Shown: positions 9,687 to 20,563, counted from the stretch's first letter. The stretch is DNA of 43,184 bases from Phaeoceros laevis (GCA_049999765.1 JBNGIQ010009333.1:108479-151662); one strand, 5' to 3'. Translations and numbers: made by a program. Notes: generated by a model from the letters alone, not told the origin.

Positions 9687-10073
9687 TCCCCTTTGGTGGA
9701 GGCGGTGCCGCGGCACGAGTACCTGAACCCGCTGGTGTTCCACGACGGGAGGCTGGTGCAGAGGCCCACTCTGGCTATGTCGCTGCTCGTCTTCTTGTGG
9801 CCGCCGGTGGGCCTCGTCCTGGCGCTACTGCGCATGAGCATCGGCATCAGCATACCCATGTGGTGGGCGCTGCCGGTGGACACCATGCTTGGAGTGAGGC
9901 TTTGCATCCGGGGGAATCCCCCGGCGTCGGGCATGGCGGAGGGCAGGAGCGGCGTGCTGTTTGTGTGCAGCCATCGCACGCTGCTAGACCCCGTCTTCTT
10001 TGGAAGCGAAGGGAGTATTTCCCCTTCCTGGCGTTCATCCCCTGCTCAGTGCTCAGCACCGTGCTCTGGCTGA
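9687..10073 (+). pseudogene. Glycerol-3-phosphate acyltransferase fragment (GPAT4/6/8-like)
   Basis: An internal piece of a land-plant GPAT, the ER enzyme that acylates glycerol-3-phosphate for cutin and suberin. Recognised by PRHEYLNPLVFHDGRLVQRPT-type sequence, a hydrophobic span (MSLLVFLWPPVGLVLALL), and acyltransferase block I VCSHRTLLDP (HX4D, His at 9972, Asp at 9987). The similarity is lost shortly after block I (~10005), where the frame departs from GPAT. The N-terminal phosphatase-like domain and later blocks are absent. It is fused directly to the PPR relic with no spacer. Confidence 0.85.
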
Positions 10074-10361
10074 ATCCACCAACCGCAGGAGAGCGCCGCG
10101 CTCGTCAGTTGTGTAGCACAGATTCCTCAAGCTCACGTTGTAGGCTTTCTTCCGTAACGCACGCGGTTTTGCTTCCAAATGAGTGAATGTTGTGCCGTGG
10201 ATGTCAATTGCAGATGGCAGCTGGTATGTCGGAACGGTAGAGGCAAGTTGAGGTTCTTGCTGACATGAAGGTCAGTGTTCAGGGTGCCAATAAGTCATTA
10301 TTTCTGCCAGAGACGTGTCTTGGTGCTATTTTTGATGATGGACTGGTGTTGGTACCAGGCT

Positions 10362-10532
10362 ATGAACAGGTGGGGTTACTATCCATTGATTCTGATTGGT
10401 TGTTGGACATTTGGCACAATCAACCGAGTTCAGATTTTTGTGCATGTCCTGGTGCAGGGACTCTTCAACTCTATTGCGTACAGGGTGAACGCATCCGTGC
10501 GGCGCACTCTGCAAGAAAAATTTGACCTGTGA
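10362..10532 (+). pseudogene. GCR1-like seven-transmembrane receptor fragment
   Basis: The open frame encodes NRWGYYPLILIGCWTFGTIN and later GLFNSIAYRVNASVRRTL. These resemble the TM6-TM7 and C-terminal part of plant GCR1, the cAMP-receptor-like GPCR homologue. The loop between them (about 15 residues) looks shortened or altered. It ends at TGA (10530-10532). Assignment is from motif memory only; no other part of the gene is present. Confidence 0.65.
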
Positions 10533-10791
10533 GTTCACTATCTTGTGTGATGACAGTAAGCATGGTCTTGTGACTGCCAGGTAATACCATGTGATGGTGA
10601 TGGTTTTCATTGAGAACATTTCCACGTTTGTTCATTCATCCCTTTTGTATCATTTGAGTTATAGCATGCATGTTGTTTACTGTCAGTAAAGGACATGGCT
10701 TACTGACTTAAGATTTGTTGATATCTAAGCAGTTGAACCTCCGGTTTTCATGGAGGTTGCACTATGTGATAGAATCGTAGGCTCTATCCAG

Positions 10792-10966
10792 GTATCTGTT
10801 TGCTGGTAGCAATTTTATCCCTCAAGCATTCTTGGATATTATCTTGGAATGTGTCTCTAAAGTTGTTTGTGATGTGGATGTACCTCAGAGTGTAATTTCA
10901 GATGAGAATCCTGTAGAGGAATCTATAGCAGATACTGCAGTATTCTACTCCATTTCATCTACTCAG
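10792..10966 (+). other. Exon-like open segment of unknown origin
   Basis: A 175-bp open stretch (YLFAGSNFIPQAFLDIILEC, then VPQSVISDENPVEESIADTA) is bounded by an AG (10790-10791) and a GT donor (10967). Borders and composition suggest a captured exon with intron remnants. I do not recognise the protein. Confidence 0.4.
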
Positions 10967-11227
10967 GTACCACATAGAAATATGTCATAGTTGCTTCTTG
11001 ATTGTTGGAGCATATGTTTCCTATTTACTTGCACCAACGACAGCCAGGCCTTGTAGGGATAGAGCTTGGAACTTTCCTCATCAAGTGAGTTGTGCAGTTA
11101 CTTCAACAAGAAATGCCCCACGTGGAGGTGTGTTGTTTTGTCTCCTAGGGTGTAGTTGTCTTTGTGGAATATGGGTGCGTTGTGCTTCTGCTGATTTCAT
11201 CCATCTTCAACGTGCAAACATTTGTAT

Positions 11228-11283
11228 GTGGTATCATCTACAGTATTCACAGAAACTTGCGTACGTGGTATCATCTACAGTAT
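11228..11283. repeat. Short direct repeat, 19 bp twice
   Basis: GTGGTATCATCTACAGTAT occurs at 11228-11246 and 11265-11283 in non-coding DNA between captured exons. Confidence 0.7.
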
Positions 11284-11397
11284 GAATTCATAGAACCGTG
11301 TGCAGTCTGCGTTTTATTGTGTGAGGTGGTTGGAAATGATATGCCTTTACCTTATCTCTTGTGATATGTACGTGCATGACTGGTGCCTTTCTTGCAG

Positions 11398-11671
11398 CAA
11401 CTCCAAACCTTGTTGAAGTGTACAAGTTCATTGGCAATGTGTTTGACCCTGTTGTAAATGGCCACTCTAAGTTGAAGGAGATGGCACCCATTGACAGGGA
11501 GACAGTAAGTATGTCGTCTGTAAAATGAGTATCACTGTTAAGGGCATTACAAGGCACAGTGTGACAGTGTGTATGCACATTTCTCACTTGTGCCCATGAT
11601 GTGATCTGGCAGGTGCTACTTTTGATGCGGAATCTCTCTATAAACCTCTGAGTCCAGACTTTGAAGAGCAT
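11398..11671 (+). pseudogene. REVEILLE8-like (RVE4/6/8) MYB fragment, two exons
   Basis: Exon 11398-11504 (after TTGCAG, before GTAAGT) encodes TPNLVEVYKFIGNVFDP and KLKEMAPIDRETV. Exon 11613-11671 (after GGCAG, before GTAAGT) encodes VLLLMRNLSINL and, after a 2-nt shift, LSPDFEEH. This is the conserved C-terminal LCL domain of clock-associated RVE8-type MYB factors. The MYB DNA-binding exons are missing. Preserved introns show DNA-level capture, and the frameshift in the second exon makes it non-functional. Confidence 0.85.
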
Positions 11672-11792
11672 GTAAGTGTGCCCCTCTTGCGGGGGAACCT
11701 TTGGGACATCTGTGTGATGCTTATGGACGGCAAACGGGTGCAGGGATCGGGATGTACATGTTCTGTTCTTGTGTTTTACAATTTTGGTGCAG

Positions 11793-11890
11793 GTTTGGTG
11801 GGCTGGTGGAGAAGAACCATGTGGAGATCGATCCCAGATCTAGATACTTTCGACCTATCCGATGGGTCTATGCATACCCGAGTTTTTCTA
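11793..11890 (+). other. Possible captured exon, unknown
   Basis: After TTTTGGTGCAG (11782-11792) an open frame reads FGGLVEKNHVEIDPRSRYFR and continues with PIRWVYAYPS. An acceptor-like border is present but no family is recognised. Confidence 0.3.
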
Positions 11891-12067
11891 GGCCATGTGT
11901 GAACGGGATTAGTGGCTTTGTGCTATTTTTATGTGAAATCAAGAATCGGTTTAATGTTAAGGTAACAAGATATTATCATATACTGACATCACCGTATGAG
12001 CCAAGCGGCAAGATGGTAAGGCTACACACGGCGGCAGGACCCGCAGACGCGTGGAGGTCATAAAATA

Positions 12068-12872
12068 ATGAGCACGAGGCAGATGGCCGTGCGCTTGGCC
12101 AAAAGGCACGCGAGGCCTGTCAGCATGATGCGCGGCGGCCCCGTCGATCGACGTGTGGCGGCAAAAGTACCCGGTACACGGGGTGGCAGGCGGAGTGGCA
12201 GGGGGTGGCAGGCGGTCTGGCGGCATCTAAGTACCAGNNNNNNNNNNNNNNNNNNNNNNNNNNNNNNNNNNNNNNNNNNNNNNNNNNNNNNNNNNNNNNN
12301 NNNNNNNNNNNNNNNNNNNNNNNNNNNNNNNNNNNNNNNNNNNNNNNNNNNNNNNNNNNNNNNNNNNNNNNNNNNNNNNNNNNNNNNNNNNNNNNNNNNN
12401 NNNNNNNNNNNNNNNNNNNNNNNNNNNNNNNNNNNNNNNNNNNNNNNNNNNNNNNNNNNNNNNNNNNNNNNNNNNNNNNNNNNNNNNNNNNNNNNNNNNN
12501 NNNNNNNNNNNNNNNNNNNNNNNNNNNNNNNNNNNNNNNNNNNNNNNNNNNNNNNNNNNNNNNNNNNNNNNNNNNNNNNNNNNNNNNNNNNNNNNNNNNN
12601 NNNNNNNNNNNNNNNNNNNNNNNNNNNNNNNNNNNNNCCGGGGTGGCAAGCGGGTGGCAGGGGGTGGAACCGGGAGGGGGCAGGGAGGGGGCAGGGAGCC
12701 AGTTCTTTGCCGCGAAATCGTGTAAAAAACCCGAAATACGGTATGTAATTGACACGGTTTTGACACGGTAGTGACTCCTCCACGGTTTCCGTGACAAAAA
12801 ACGGAAACCGTGATAGCAAGGCCCCTAAGCGTGAATCCCATCCGTGACTCTTATGAAATTTTTTTAGTAGTG
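12068..12872 (-). repeat. CACTA 1 right subterminal and terminal region
   Basis: GC-rich GGGTGGCAGGCGG repeats flank a 400-N gap (12238-12637). Next come CACGG-rich DNA, a perfect 12-bp hairpin (CACGGTTTCCGT at 12781-12792 with ACGGAAACCGTG at 12801-12812) and the terminal repeat ending TAGTAGTG. Confidence 0.85.
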
Positions 12873-13560
12873 CCTTGTCACAGATCATCCTGTACCGCTG
12901 TTCTTTAGTCATAGAAGACACTGATGAATTAGACTCCCAAAAAGCCAGAACATCAGCCATGCACTCTGGGGTGAGAGTATCCCTCCTTTTCCTCCTAGGA
13001 GGGCCACGACAAGGAAAAACATCAAAACTACCCGCTGCTAGGACTCTAATCTGCAAAACCCTGTGAATGTTGCGATAATGCAAACCCATGAGAGCAGCTG
13101 TTGCCCGCTGCAGCCGCCGGTCCTGTGTCTCAGGCCCCACCAATGTGTTGAGGACAACATTTTGGCAGTGCCGATGGTCTTCACTATTCACAGACTTGAC
13201 TTCCAGCATGTTTTGTCTTAGATTTTGAAATGCCAAATCAAGAGCGCGCACCATCTTTGGCCTCAATAGCTCAGTTCCTGGGAGACCTTCTAGCTGTGGG
13301 CAACTCAGAAAATACTCTATCACCCTAACCTGATGTTCATGCGCATACTGCCTGTTGTTTGCCTCAAAATACTCCCAAAGCTTCCCGCCCTGGAACCGGA
13401 CACGACTATCACTGCCTTGAAGGAGCCGTGAGCTGGCTGCGGAGCAGAGGGGATGGGGGGGTTGGCCCTCATCCTTTCCCTATTCCGAGATGAGGACAGC
13501 CGGCTCTTGGCTCGTTTGGCAGCCGCAACTTCCTCAGGTGTCTGAGTACGGCTACCAGTT
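12873..13560 (-). pseudogene. TE-X copy A transposase, exon 1
   Basis: Matches copy B closely: KLWEYFEANNRQYAHEHQV, ALDLAFQNLRQNM, EDHRH, LNTLVGPETQ, LQRATAALMGLH, FPCRGPPRRKRR and LTPECMADVLAFW. The frame continues into CACTA DNA only by chance; the true exon resumes at 3342-3388, where it ends at a GT donor matching copy B. Upstream, TPEEVAAAKRAKSRL matches the copy B N-terminus in another frame, so a frameshift lies in the C-run near 13460. GPPRRKRR may be a nuclear signal. Confidence 0.82.
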
Positions 13561-13921
13561 GCAATGCCAGATGCAGAACTCGCCGTAGGCAGAATGGGAG
13601 CGTTGGAGGGAGAGCAGATGTTGTCCGCACCCCAGAGAGAACCCCAGTTTGCAGCCCTTCAGACTGCGGCAGCTCTGGAAGACCACCTGTTTGCCGCCTG
13701 ATAAACTGCCTCCTTTCCCTATACTCATCATGTAGATGCAGTGGCGCTCCTTGGCCCGTGGGGACCTCATACCTGCAAGGAAGGAGGCGGAGCTTAGAGT
13801 CCTTCGAGGTCACAACACAATGCGCAATGAGCGGGCACCAGATCTTAGCTGGCACCAGACCTCCAAGGGCATAGACTTGAGCGGGTAGTAGAGCTTGACC
13901 AGGCACCTGATCTTGAAGCAC

Positions 13922-16900
13922 CCACCACCTACAATCAGACCTTCAAGCGCACACCACCCCTGATCTTGAAGCAGCAGTACGATTCCCAGTGAGAAGGAAG
14001 GCGGCGATCGCAAGGTCGCCAAGCCGACCCTCCCTCTTGAAATAGTAGGGGCACGGACAGCTGGGGCAAGGGGAGTCACGCCCAACGAACGTGCTCCGCA
14101 CGGGACATCATGAGCGCACGCGTGCGAAAAAAGGCTCACCGGCTACGGGGGCCTACGCCCGCTACCCGCGCGAGGGAACTTCAAAAACCAAAAAACACAG
14201 ACTTTGGCGCCTGATTCTGTGAAGTTAATTTCGTAGTGGTTCAGGGAGGCAGAGCCAAGGAAGCGAGGGCAACATGGAGGCTAGCCAAGGTCTCAAAAAA
14301 ACTGAATCAGCTTTGAGAGGAATGCAGGGCAAGATTTGAGAGAAGGGTGTGAGAAAACTGGTAGACAGGGGCCTAGACAGAGCAGGCACCACAGCAGCCC
14401 AGTTGGGACATCGGTAGCTAATGTGGGAAAAAACTGCAAGTATGCTAGAAACAGTGAAAAAACGAGGAAACGAGAAAGACACAAAGAAGGAAACCCAACA
14501 GAATGTAAGAGAAAGCTGAAACAATGATCAGGTTTGATCAGCAATCACTCAACATTGCGTGAGCCACAGGGTAGAGCTAAGCACGGTGTGACACAAGTGA
14601 GTAGGCAGGGAGGCGGCTGCAAGAATGGGAGCATTTGGAAAGCGGGAGACAAAGGCAAGTTGACTAGAAAAGTGCTGGGAGGGGACCCGTTTGGCGGGAG
14701 ACTGTGAGAATGCGAGGGCAGGCAGAGAAGGAGGATGAGAGGGCTGGGAGAGCAGGAAGACCGAGACCAAGCATAATGATTAGCAGGGCACTTGCTCTGT
14801 ACACCAGCCAGGCCATCTCTTATATAGGCAAGTCCTAGTCAAGAATATTGAAAAAAATGTAGGCTGGCCAATCTGGCCGAGGAAAGATTATTAATGGCCT
14901 TTTGTCCACCGTGATGTGGCCATCTTAGGCTTGACCAGCTGTTACCGTCGGCTGAGAAAGCTTCTAGTTTCTGTACCAGACAGTCGTCATTCAGTGTGAG
15001 CTGGCTGGAAAAAATCAAATTCTGTACAGTGGAAGGCATGCCATGTTTCTTGTGTTTCCAGAAACCTCGGTCAGTATTTCCTCATCACAATATTACATGC
15101 CAAATCGTATTTAGCTACGATATGTATCATACTACAGATCATGTTCGAGTCTTCATAGTAACGTTTTAAAGTATACTTTCACCATTCTAGCAAACTCAAT
15201 AGAGGTACCATGTCGAAGTACCCATTCCATGATATATTTTGCAGTCTACAAAATGTCACTTCATGCACAAGTTTGAAACACAAGTTTAAAAAAAGTTTTA
15301 AACAACACAGACTTGACATAGAAATGCAAATCACACATATACATACTGCAACCGCAGTATGTCCCCGAGACACACACACACACACAATTTTCAGTTTTAT
15401 GAGTTTTGACGAGATGCTGTCTTTGAAATTGAAAGTCGTGACATTGCCTCTTTCGAGGTCCTGTCCAGATGAATTGCAAAGCCGCCTAACTTGTTGCCTT
15501 GTCATGGTGTTTGAGGGACATGACATTTGGTTGACGACATCTGAAGGAGCCTTTGACATGGTGGGCAGTTTTAGCCTCATAGAAATGCTTGTGCAGCCAT
15601 TGCTTGCCATCCTCCAAAGGATCGAATTTCAAAAAGCGTTCATGTGGAAGCAAAGCAAAGTATTGTCCTTACTTTTTGGTCTGCCAGTTAGGGTGAATGC
15701 CATAAGAGTGCATTACCCCTTCTGCTGTCCAGTTTTGAGCATCTAGGCAGGCATTCTACCGTTTTCTGGAATGCTATTACTAACAACAAGCATAATGACA
15801 AGTTAAAGTGCTCAGGTATGCAAAGGAGAATAGAGGTACCACTCCAGACCCCTTGTCACCTATAGGCAGAGCAAGAATTTGTGTGGTAAGCACAAATCTC
15901 CATTTCCCCTTCATCAAGTGCCAAAGAAATTTCACTGCTCAAGTTTCTGGTGGTCCATTGGCAGACTTGAGTCCTGCAAAGCCTTGTGCCATTTAGTCAA
16001 AGAAATGTAGACATGTTTCCAAACTGGTTTTGTGATTGCTGATGCTATTTGGTAGGGTTGCCCTACCGCCATGTATTGATTTGTCCAAGCAGAACAGCCA
16101 GAATCCAAGTTAGAGTGTCAGGTTACATGGTAGTAGAAATTTCAGCTTGTCTAATTGACATAGAGCATATAGCTTGGACTAATCACAATGTTTAACAATG
16201 CAGGAAGTTCAGATAGTCAAAGAACTCAACTGCATTCATATGTTCAAACGTTCAAGGTGCACAGAAAAAAACGAGTATGTCGAACAACCAGTCGTAGTTA
16301 CAAAGAGATGCTTACAGCTTGTGGCGAACCCATTTGAGACCTAACAGTCTCGTGACTAAAACCTCACTTGCTCTCGGCTGCTACTGGCTAGTGAACTTGA
16401 CAAATTGAATCTGGATCTGCTAATTGTAGGGACGATAGACAGGAAAAGGTGTTGGGTCACAGAGCAAAGGGTGGCAGGGGNNNNNNNNNNNNNNNNNNNN
16501 NNNNNNNNNNNNNNNNNNNNNNNNNNNNNNNNNNNNNNNNNNNNNNNNNNNNNNNNNNNNNNNNNNNNNNNNNNNNNNNNGCATGAGAATATAGTGAAGC
16601 AGGGAGGTTGGACAATCAGGAGCCTGGGCAGCAAACTGGAGGCCGCTGATCCTGAGGAAGGCCACAAGGCCAGCGAGCTGTAGGCATAAGACTAAGGCAA
16701 AGCCTCAGAGGCAGCAAGAATGTGATGGGAGGCAGAGAAGAGCGTGAGACAACTGTAGCAAAATGTAGAATGGCCTCGGATGTGAATGTGGTCTCCTTAT
16801 ATTGGCTGCAGAAGGCAGGAAAGTAATCATGCTTCAAGAGAGAAGGTAGAGGGATTTCTAAAGGGATACTTTAGTGTGTAGGGATGGAAAAACGAGGGCT

Positions 16901-16990
16901 AGGATTTCTGACCAGGTTTGGGTGAGTCATGGCTGCCAGCATGCATTATTTGCCTTGTAGTCGTACTGACCTTGCATTTTACAGCTGCTG
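13922..16990. other. Gene-free region
   Basis: No coding frame with family similarity is seen; the longest frames (for example 15210-15746) have unconvincing composition. It holds a (CA)n run at ~15370-15386, a 100-N gap at 16481-16580, and minus-strand TATA-like motifs near 14821 (CCTATATAAG) and 16798 (CCAATATAAGG), each followed by purine/pyrimidine-biased DNA. Probably anciently decayed repeats. Confidence 0.4.
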
Positions 16991-19490
16991 AAAGCCAAAG
17001 GATCGGTTGTCATTGCCATTAAATCTTGCTGCCAGAAGTCCTGGTAACCACATGTTGAGCAGAGTGATCGGTTGCCCATGCTGAAATTAGCATTGCCTGC
17101 GTACTGTCTAGAATCAGAATCCTTGCATTATTTGTGACTAGCCGCAAGGGCTTTGAATGCATTTGTCTTTTCTGCCATGCTTGGCAAACCTGCCTGCACG
17201 CATATCATTAATGTGCCTCTCAAATAGCGTTATTCAGAGGTATACTGCAGGCCATTCACTTGCCTAGGGGCATGTGTCTTTGTGCAATCGATTGCCCATA
17301 TCTGGCAATACTATGTAGCCAACACGCTGTCCATTTGAGGTCCATAAGCAAGGATTTTGCCAGCAAGCTAGCAGTCCTTCGATAGTGTCATGACCAGTCT
17401 TATCACCTTGCCTGCTCTACCGGTCAAAAACTGGAAAAATGACATTTCATGCAGTGCAGTAAAATCCATGTCAAAGGTATTATTCTGGCTGTCATGCTTA
17501 TGAACAAAGCTTTTGCCAGTGCCTTACTATATTATAGCAGTCGTCCCAACTTTGGTATATCTGACCTGTCTCGCTATCACGGCTTTTTGTCCTTCATAAG
17601 CCTTAGAACCGTATGGTGCAAGGTCATACCTTGTTGTTGAGTACTCGTCATATTAGATGTTCCAGAATGGAGAAAATACTAGCTGTCATGGCTAAGCCAT
17701 GCTTATAAAAACACCTGAACCACATGTATCGTCAGTCTGGCACAAGTCAAATACAACCTACAAGATGCATTTGATATATACACAATATAAGATACACAGC
17801 ACACACCCGGGAACATGGTGTGTTCCTGGTGCATACATACATAAGTTTTTATGAAAAAAGTACTGTTTAGTATGAAACATTGCCCTTCGAAAGGGTCCCG
17901 ACATTGCGAAAGCATGCTAGGACATTTCAAGGTCAGCACAGGAAGGCAACTTAGACCTTTTTGCTTGTTAAGCAAGTGTCATTGATCAGAAACGTGAGTT
18001 TTTGCCATGTGCAGGAGGTTGCAGACAAAATACCCATGGTAGCCGCGAGGCAAAAGACCCTTTTTAATGGCATTTTGAACCAGATTGCGTGTAAGTTGTA
18101 CAGCAACCAGGTACGAGTGCCAAAGGTACGAGAAGGAAGCAGGCTGTGTCATGGACAGCGTAGTGACTGTATCGGTAGCTGGAAACGAATGCCACAAGGA
18201 AACGGTACACAAATTGACCTTTTACTGAATAACTGCCCTTTGAGAACCAAAAGAGTAGGTAGAACAAGGTATCATGTGGACATGTCAGGCATCAGAGCTG
18301 TAGCAGACTTGGAACTATCCAAGTTGCTACGAGACCAAGCCTTTTTGGTATATAGTGACAGCCGTAGCGATCCAGCAGTCTAACAAAGTGTACAAAGCTG
18401 ACTGCAGGGAAAAGCTAACCAAACTTCCGTAGCAGTAGCATAATATCAAGCAGGCATTTGCTGGGTGAAAGCAAACCTCTAGCCCCCCTTCATCAGTACC
18501 AAAGGGCCTTCATCGACCAGGTTTCTAGCAACTGTGTTGGTAGACCTGGCTCTTGCGAGACATTTGTACTTCTAGAAAACACAACAACGAATTCGCAATA
18601 AACAAGGTTTAGCGTACTTCAACAGTAAGGACAGGGACCAGAGGCAACTAGTGCCAAGGGTCTGAGTACCCAACATGTTCCAGGGGCAACATGTGCCCAA
18701 GAAAGCACGAAGTGTGTTTGAAGACGTGCTGAAAACCACGGGCATCCAGGTATGAAGGCCATCATTCAGTTCTTGCAGCGATGAGCAAGATGTTAGAGAC
18801 CAATTCATGACAAAGAGTTGAAAGTATTGTTGTACAGCAGGGCCATGGCAATGAAAGCTTTTCAAAGACGTATGAAAGCAAGGGAGATTGGAAACGGGGC
18901 CAGCTTAGCAAGAAAACTTCAGAATGCTTAAATAGAAACGAAGGTACAGAAAGTGACATCTGTTGGGTCATGGTGACCACAGTTGTAGATTGTAACTCAC
19001 AAAAACTGTGACTGCTCAAAATGTAACAGTTGTGTCCAGCACTCAGCTACTCAGAATGGGAATGTTTCTGTGCAGAGAAGGAGAGAAAAGATCATAGCCA
19101 AAGGACCAAAGCGATGAGGAGAACTAGGGCGGAATGGGGGGGACAGGAGAGTGGGAGGCAGGAACCTGAGAGTGGAGATGAGACACAGGTCTCAACAATG
19201 AGGGCCTTATATGGAGGGAGCTTGGTGCTAGAGAGAACCGAGAAAAGTTGGGCTGAGGGTGGCGGCGTGCAACTTTTCTCACTCATCATGAATGAGTCTC
19301 CTCTCGCCAAACTTAAAACAGCTGTTTATAGGCCTTGTAAAATTGTAAAGTCTCGAGGACACATGGCTGGTGCTTGGGCAGAGTGCGATCATTAATGGAG
19401 TCGATGACTCAAAGGGCTATGTTAGCAGAGCATCAGGTTGTGAACCAGCCACGTAGAGCCGTCACAGGGATGCAGCCAATCAACCAATGC
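16991..19490. other. Gene-free region
   Basis: No supported gene. A segment at ~18465-18550 is a diverged direct copy of ~15885-15970 (both contain CCCCTTCATCA..T(G)CCAAAG and GGTTTCT-like sequence). Another minus-strand TATA-like motif (CCATATAAGG) is near 19209. Diverged LTRs are possible but unproven. Confidence 0.35.
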
Positions 19491-19511
19491 TTTAAAGACT
19501 GTGTCGCACCG

Positions 19512-19625
19512 CCTAGCCAAGTCTGTCATGTAAGATAACTAGTAGGCATTCCGTCATTACGTGAGCATGTTTAAGTTACGTGTGCATACCATCTATAAGC
19601 TGCCTATAATCTGTAGTTGGTGACC
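19512..19625 (-). repeat. Direct repeat copy 1 (114 bp), LTR-like
   Basis: Nearly identical to 20141-20254, from CCTAGCCAAGTCTGTCATG to TAGTTGGTGACC. It probably derives from the LTR start of the gypsy element or a relative. The intervening DNA (19626-20140) has only a short unconvincing frame. Confidence 0.7.
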
Positions 19626-20140
19626 AAAACCCTCGCTGGTCCTAGTCTATGCACACGTCTCCTCTGCTGAGGCGTGGGGATTCCATTAGCAATGCATAAA
19701 TCATGCTTACGGCAAACCAAAGAGTTCACAGCACGTCCCACGGGACAAAGGAAATTCCACCCGCACCGTCTCTTGTGCTTGCTTTTGTGCGGGTGGCTAC
19801 TATCCCTTGAGCTGGATGGCGGCGTGACGCTCTTGCTCCCGCCCTTCCTCTACGCTCCCTTACCTCAAAAAATAGCAGCGTTCGAGTACTTGCTGCCTCG
19901 GGACCTGGTTATCATTAAACCAAGGTCCCGCGCCCTTCAACGGCTCGCCGCACTATCGGGCATAATAACTAATGAGATACGCTATTCTAAAAACGTCCAC
20001 GATGTTAAGCCTATTTACGGGATACTGATAACTAACAAGCATACGACTACGTATATGTATGCATGGTATTCTACCTCACCGCCATGACATCAACTCCACC
20101 ATGCCTAGACAAAAACCACTGCATGACAGCTGTTGCACAG

Positions 20141-20254
20141 CCTAGCCAAGTCTGTCATGTAAGATAACTAGTAGGCATTACGTCATTACGTGAGCATGTC
20201 TAAGTTACGTGTGCATACCATCTATAAGCCGCCTATAATCCATAGTTGGTGACC
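20141..20254 (-). repeat. Direct repeat copy 2; probable start of the gypsy 3' LTR
   Basis: Lies directly beyond a polypurine tract on the minus strand (CTACAGGGGGGAGG, 20253-20266), where the 3' LTR of the minus-strand gypsy element should begin. The LTR end is not resolved. Confidence 0.6.
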
Positions 20255-20266
20255 TCCCCCCTGTAG
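20253..20266 (-). promoter_or_regulatory. Gypsy polypurine tract
   Basis: On the minus strand CTACAGGGGGGAGG lies about 110 bp after the Pol/PHD stop and borders the 114-bp repeat. This is the expected site of plus-strand priming. Confidence 0.6.
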
Positions 20267-20377
20267 GATGAAACGGCAAACAAAAAGTAACATCATGCAT
20301 ACTGAACCAATGCTGCACAAGCAATTAATATTCATCACACGCATGCCTCGGTGCGCATACCCCTGAACACACACCAG

Positions 20378-20563
20378 TTAAATAGTCAGCTGCGAACATT
20401 GCTTGCATTTCCATGTGTCTTCAGGCACCTCATCCAAGGGAGGCTTGAGGCAAAACATATGAAATCCACGGTTGCAGCGATTACAAAGCAACATGACATC
20501 TTCATCGCCAATGCGGTCACAAATGGCACATGGCAGATCTGTTGGTGGCTGCCAGGTAGTGGG
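20378..20563 (-). pseudogene. PHD finger at the C-terminus of gypsy Pol
   Basis: The frame is continuous with integrase after one TAA (20564-20566, Gln expected). It encodes a full C4HC3 PHD pattern: CAIC, then CNRC, H-x2-C in GFHMFCLKPPL, and KCKQC (Cys codons from 20530 down to 20396). The conserved Trp before the last Cys pair is present (EDTWKC). PHD fingers read histone H3 tails. In an integrase tail this may steer integration to certain chromatin, as chromodomains do in chromoviruses (inference). Stop TAA at 20378-20380. Confidence 0.88.

Larger units (their letters stand above)
3389..12872 (+). mobile_element. CACTA (CMC/EnSpm) transposon 1, with captured gene fragments
   Basis: The left end CACTACTAGG (3389) and right end TAGTAGTG (12872) form terminal inverted repeats of about 44 bp. 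These share CACTACTA, TCATAAGAGTCACGG and TTCACG with few mismatches. The flanking 3-bp duplication is CCT at 3386-3388 and CCT at 12873-12875, the target-site size of CACTA elements. Subterminal regions are dense in CACGG/CCGTG motifs. No TNPD-type transposase is recognisable, so it is probably non-autonomous. All recognisable cargo is on the plus strand: coiled-coil fragment, PDF-PPR-DYW gene, PPR relic, GPAT, GCR1-like, an unknown exon and RVE8-like. The 9,484-bp length includes gaps. Confidence 0.92.
2030..13700 (-). mobile_element. TE-X copy A: DDE-type DNA transposon, split by a CACTA element
   Basis: Minus-strand transposase exons lie on both sides of the CACTA element: exon 1 at 12873-13560 plus 3342-3388, and exon 2 at about 2030-2826. 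Removing 3389-12872 and one CCT copy restores the end of exon 1 and its GT donor, and the order matches copy B at 24.3-27.3 kb. The 3' end is truncated shortly after the first catalytic block (DFSENYTMQPQ at ~2150). Outer boundaries are approximate because no terminal repeats of TE-X were found. Confidence 0.75.

Noticed and set aside
12120-12841. Frames spanning the 400-N gap
   Set aside because: Most residues are undefined; the flanks are CACTA subterminal repeats.
14225-14544. Hydrophobic Ser/Phe/Leu-rich minus-strand frames, possible membrane protein
   Set aside because: Two overlapping frames give similar low-complexity output from pyrimidine-rich DNA; no family match.
15210-15746. 178-codon plus-strand frame
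   Set aside because: Includes a (CA)n run and antisense-like composition; no domain and no supporting context.
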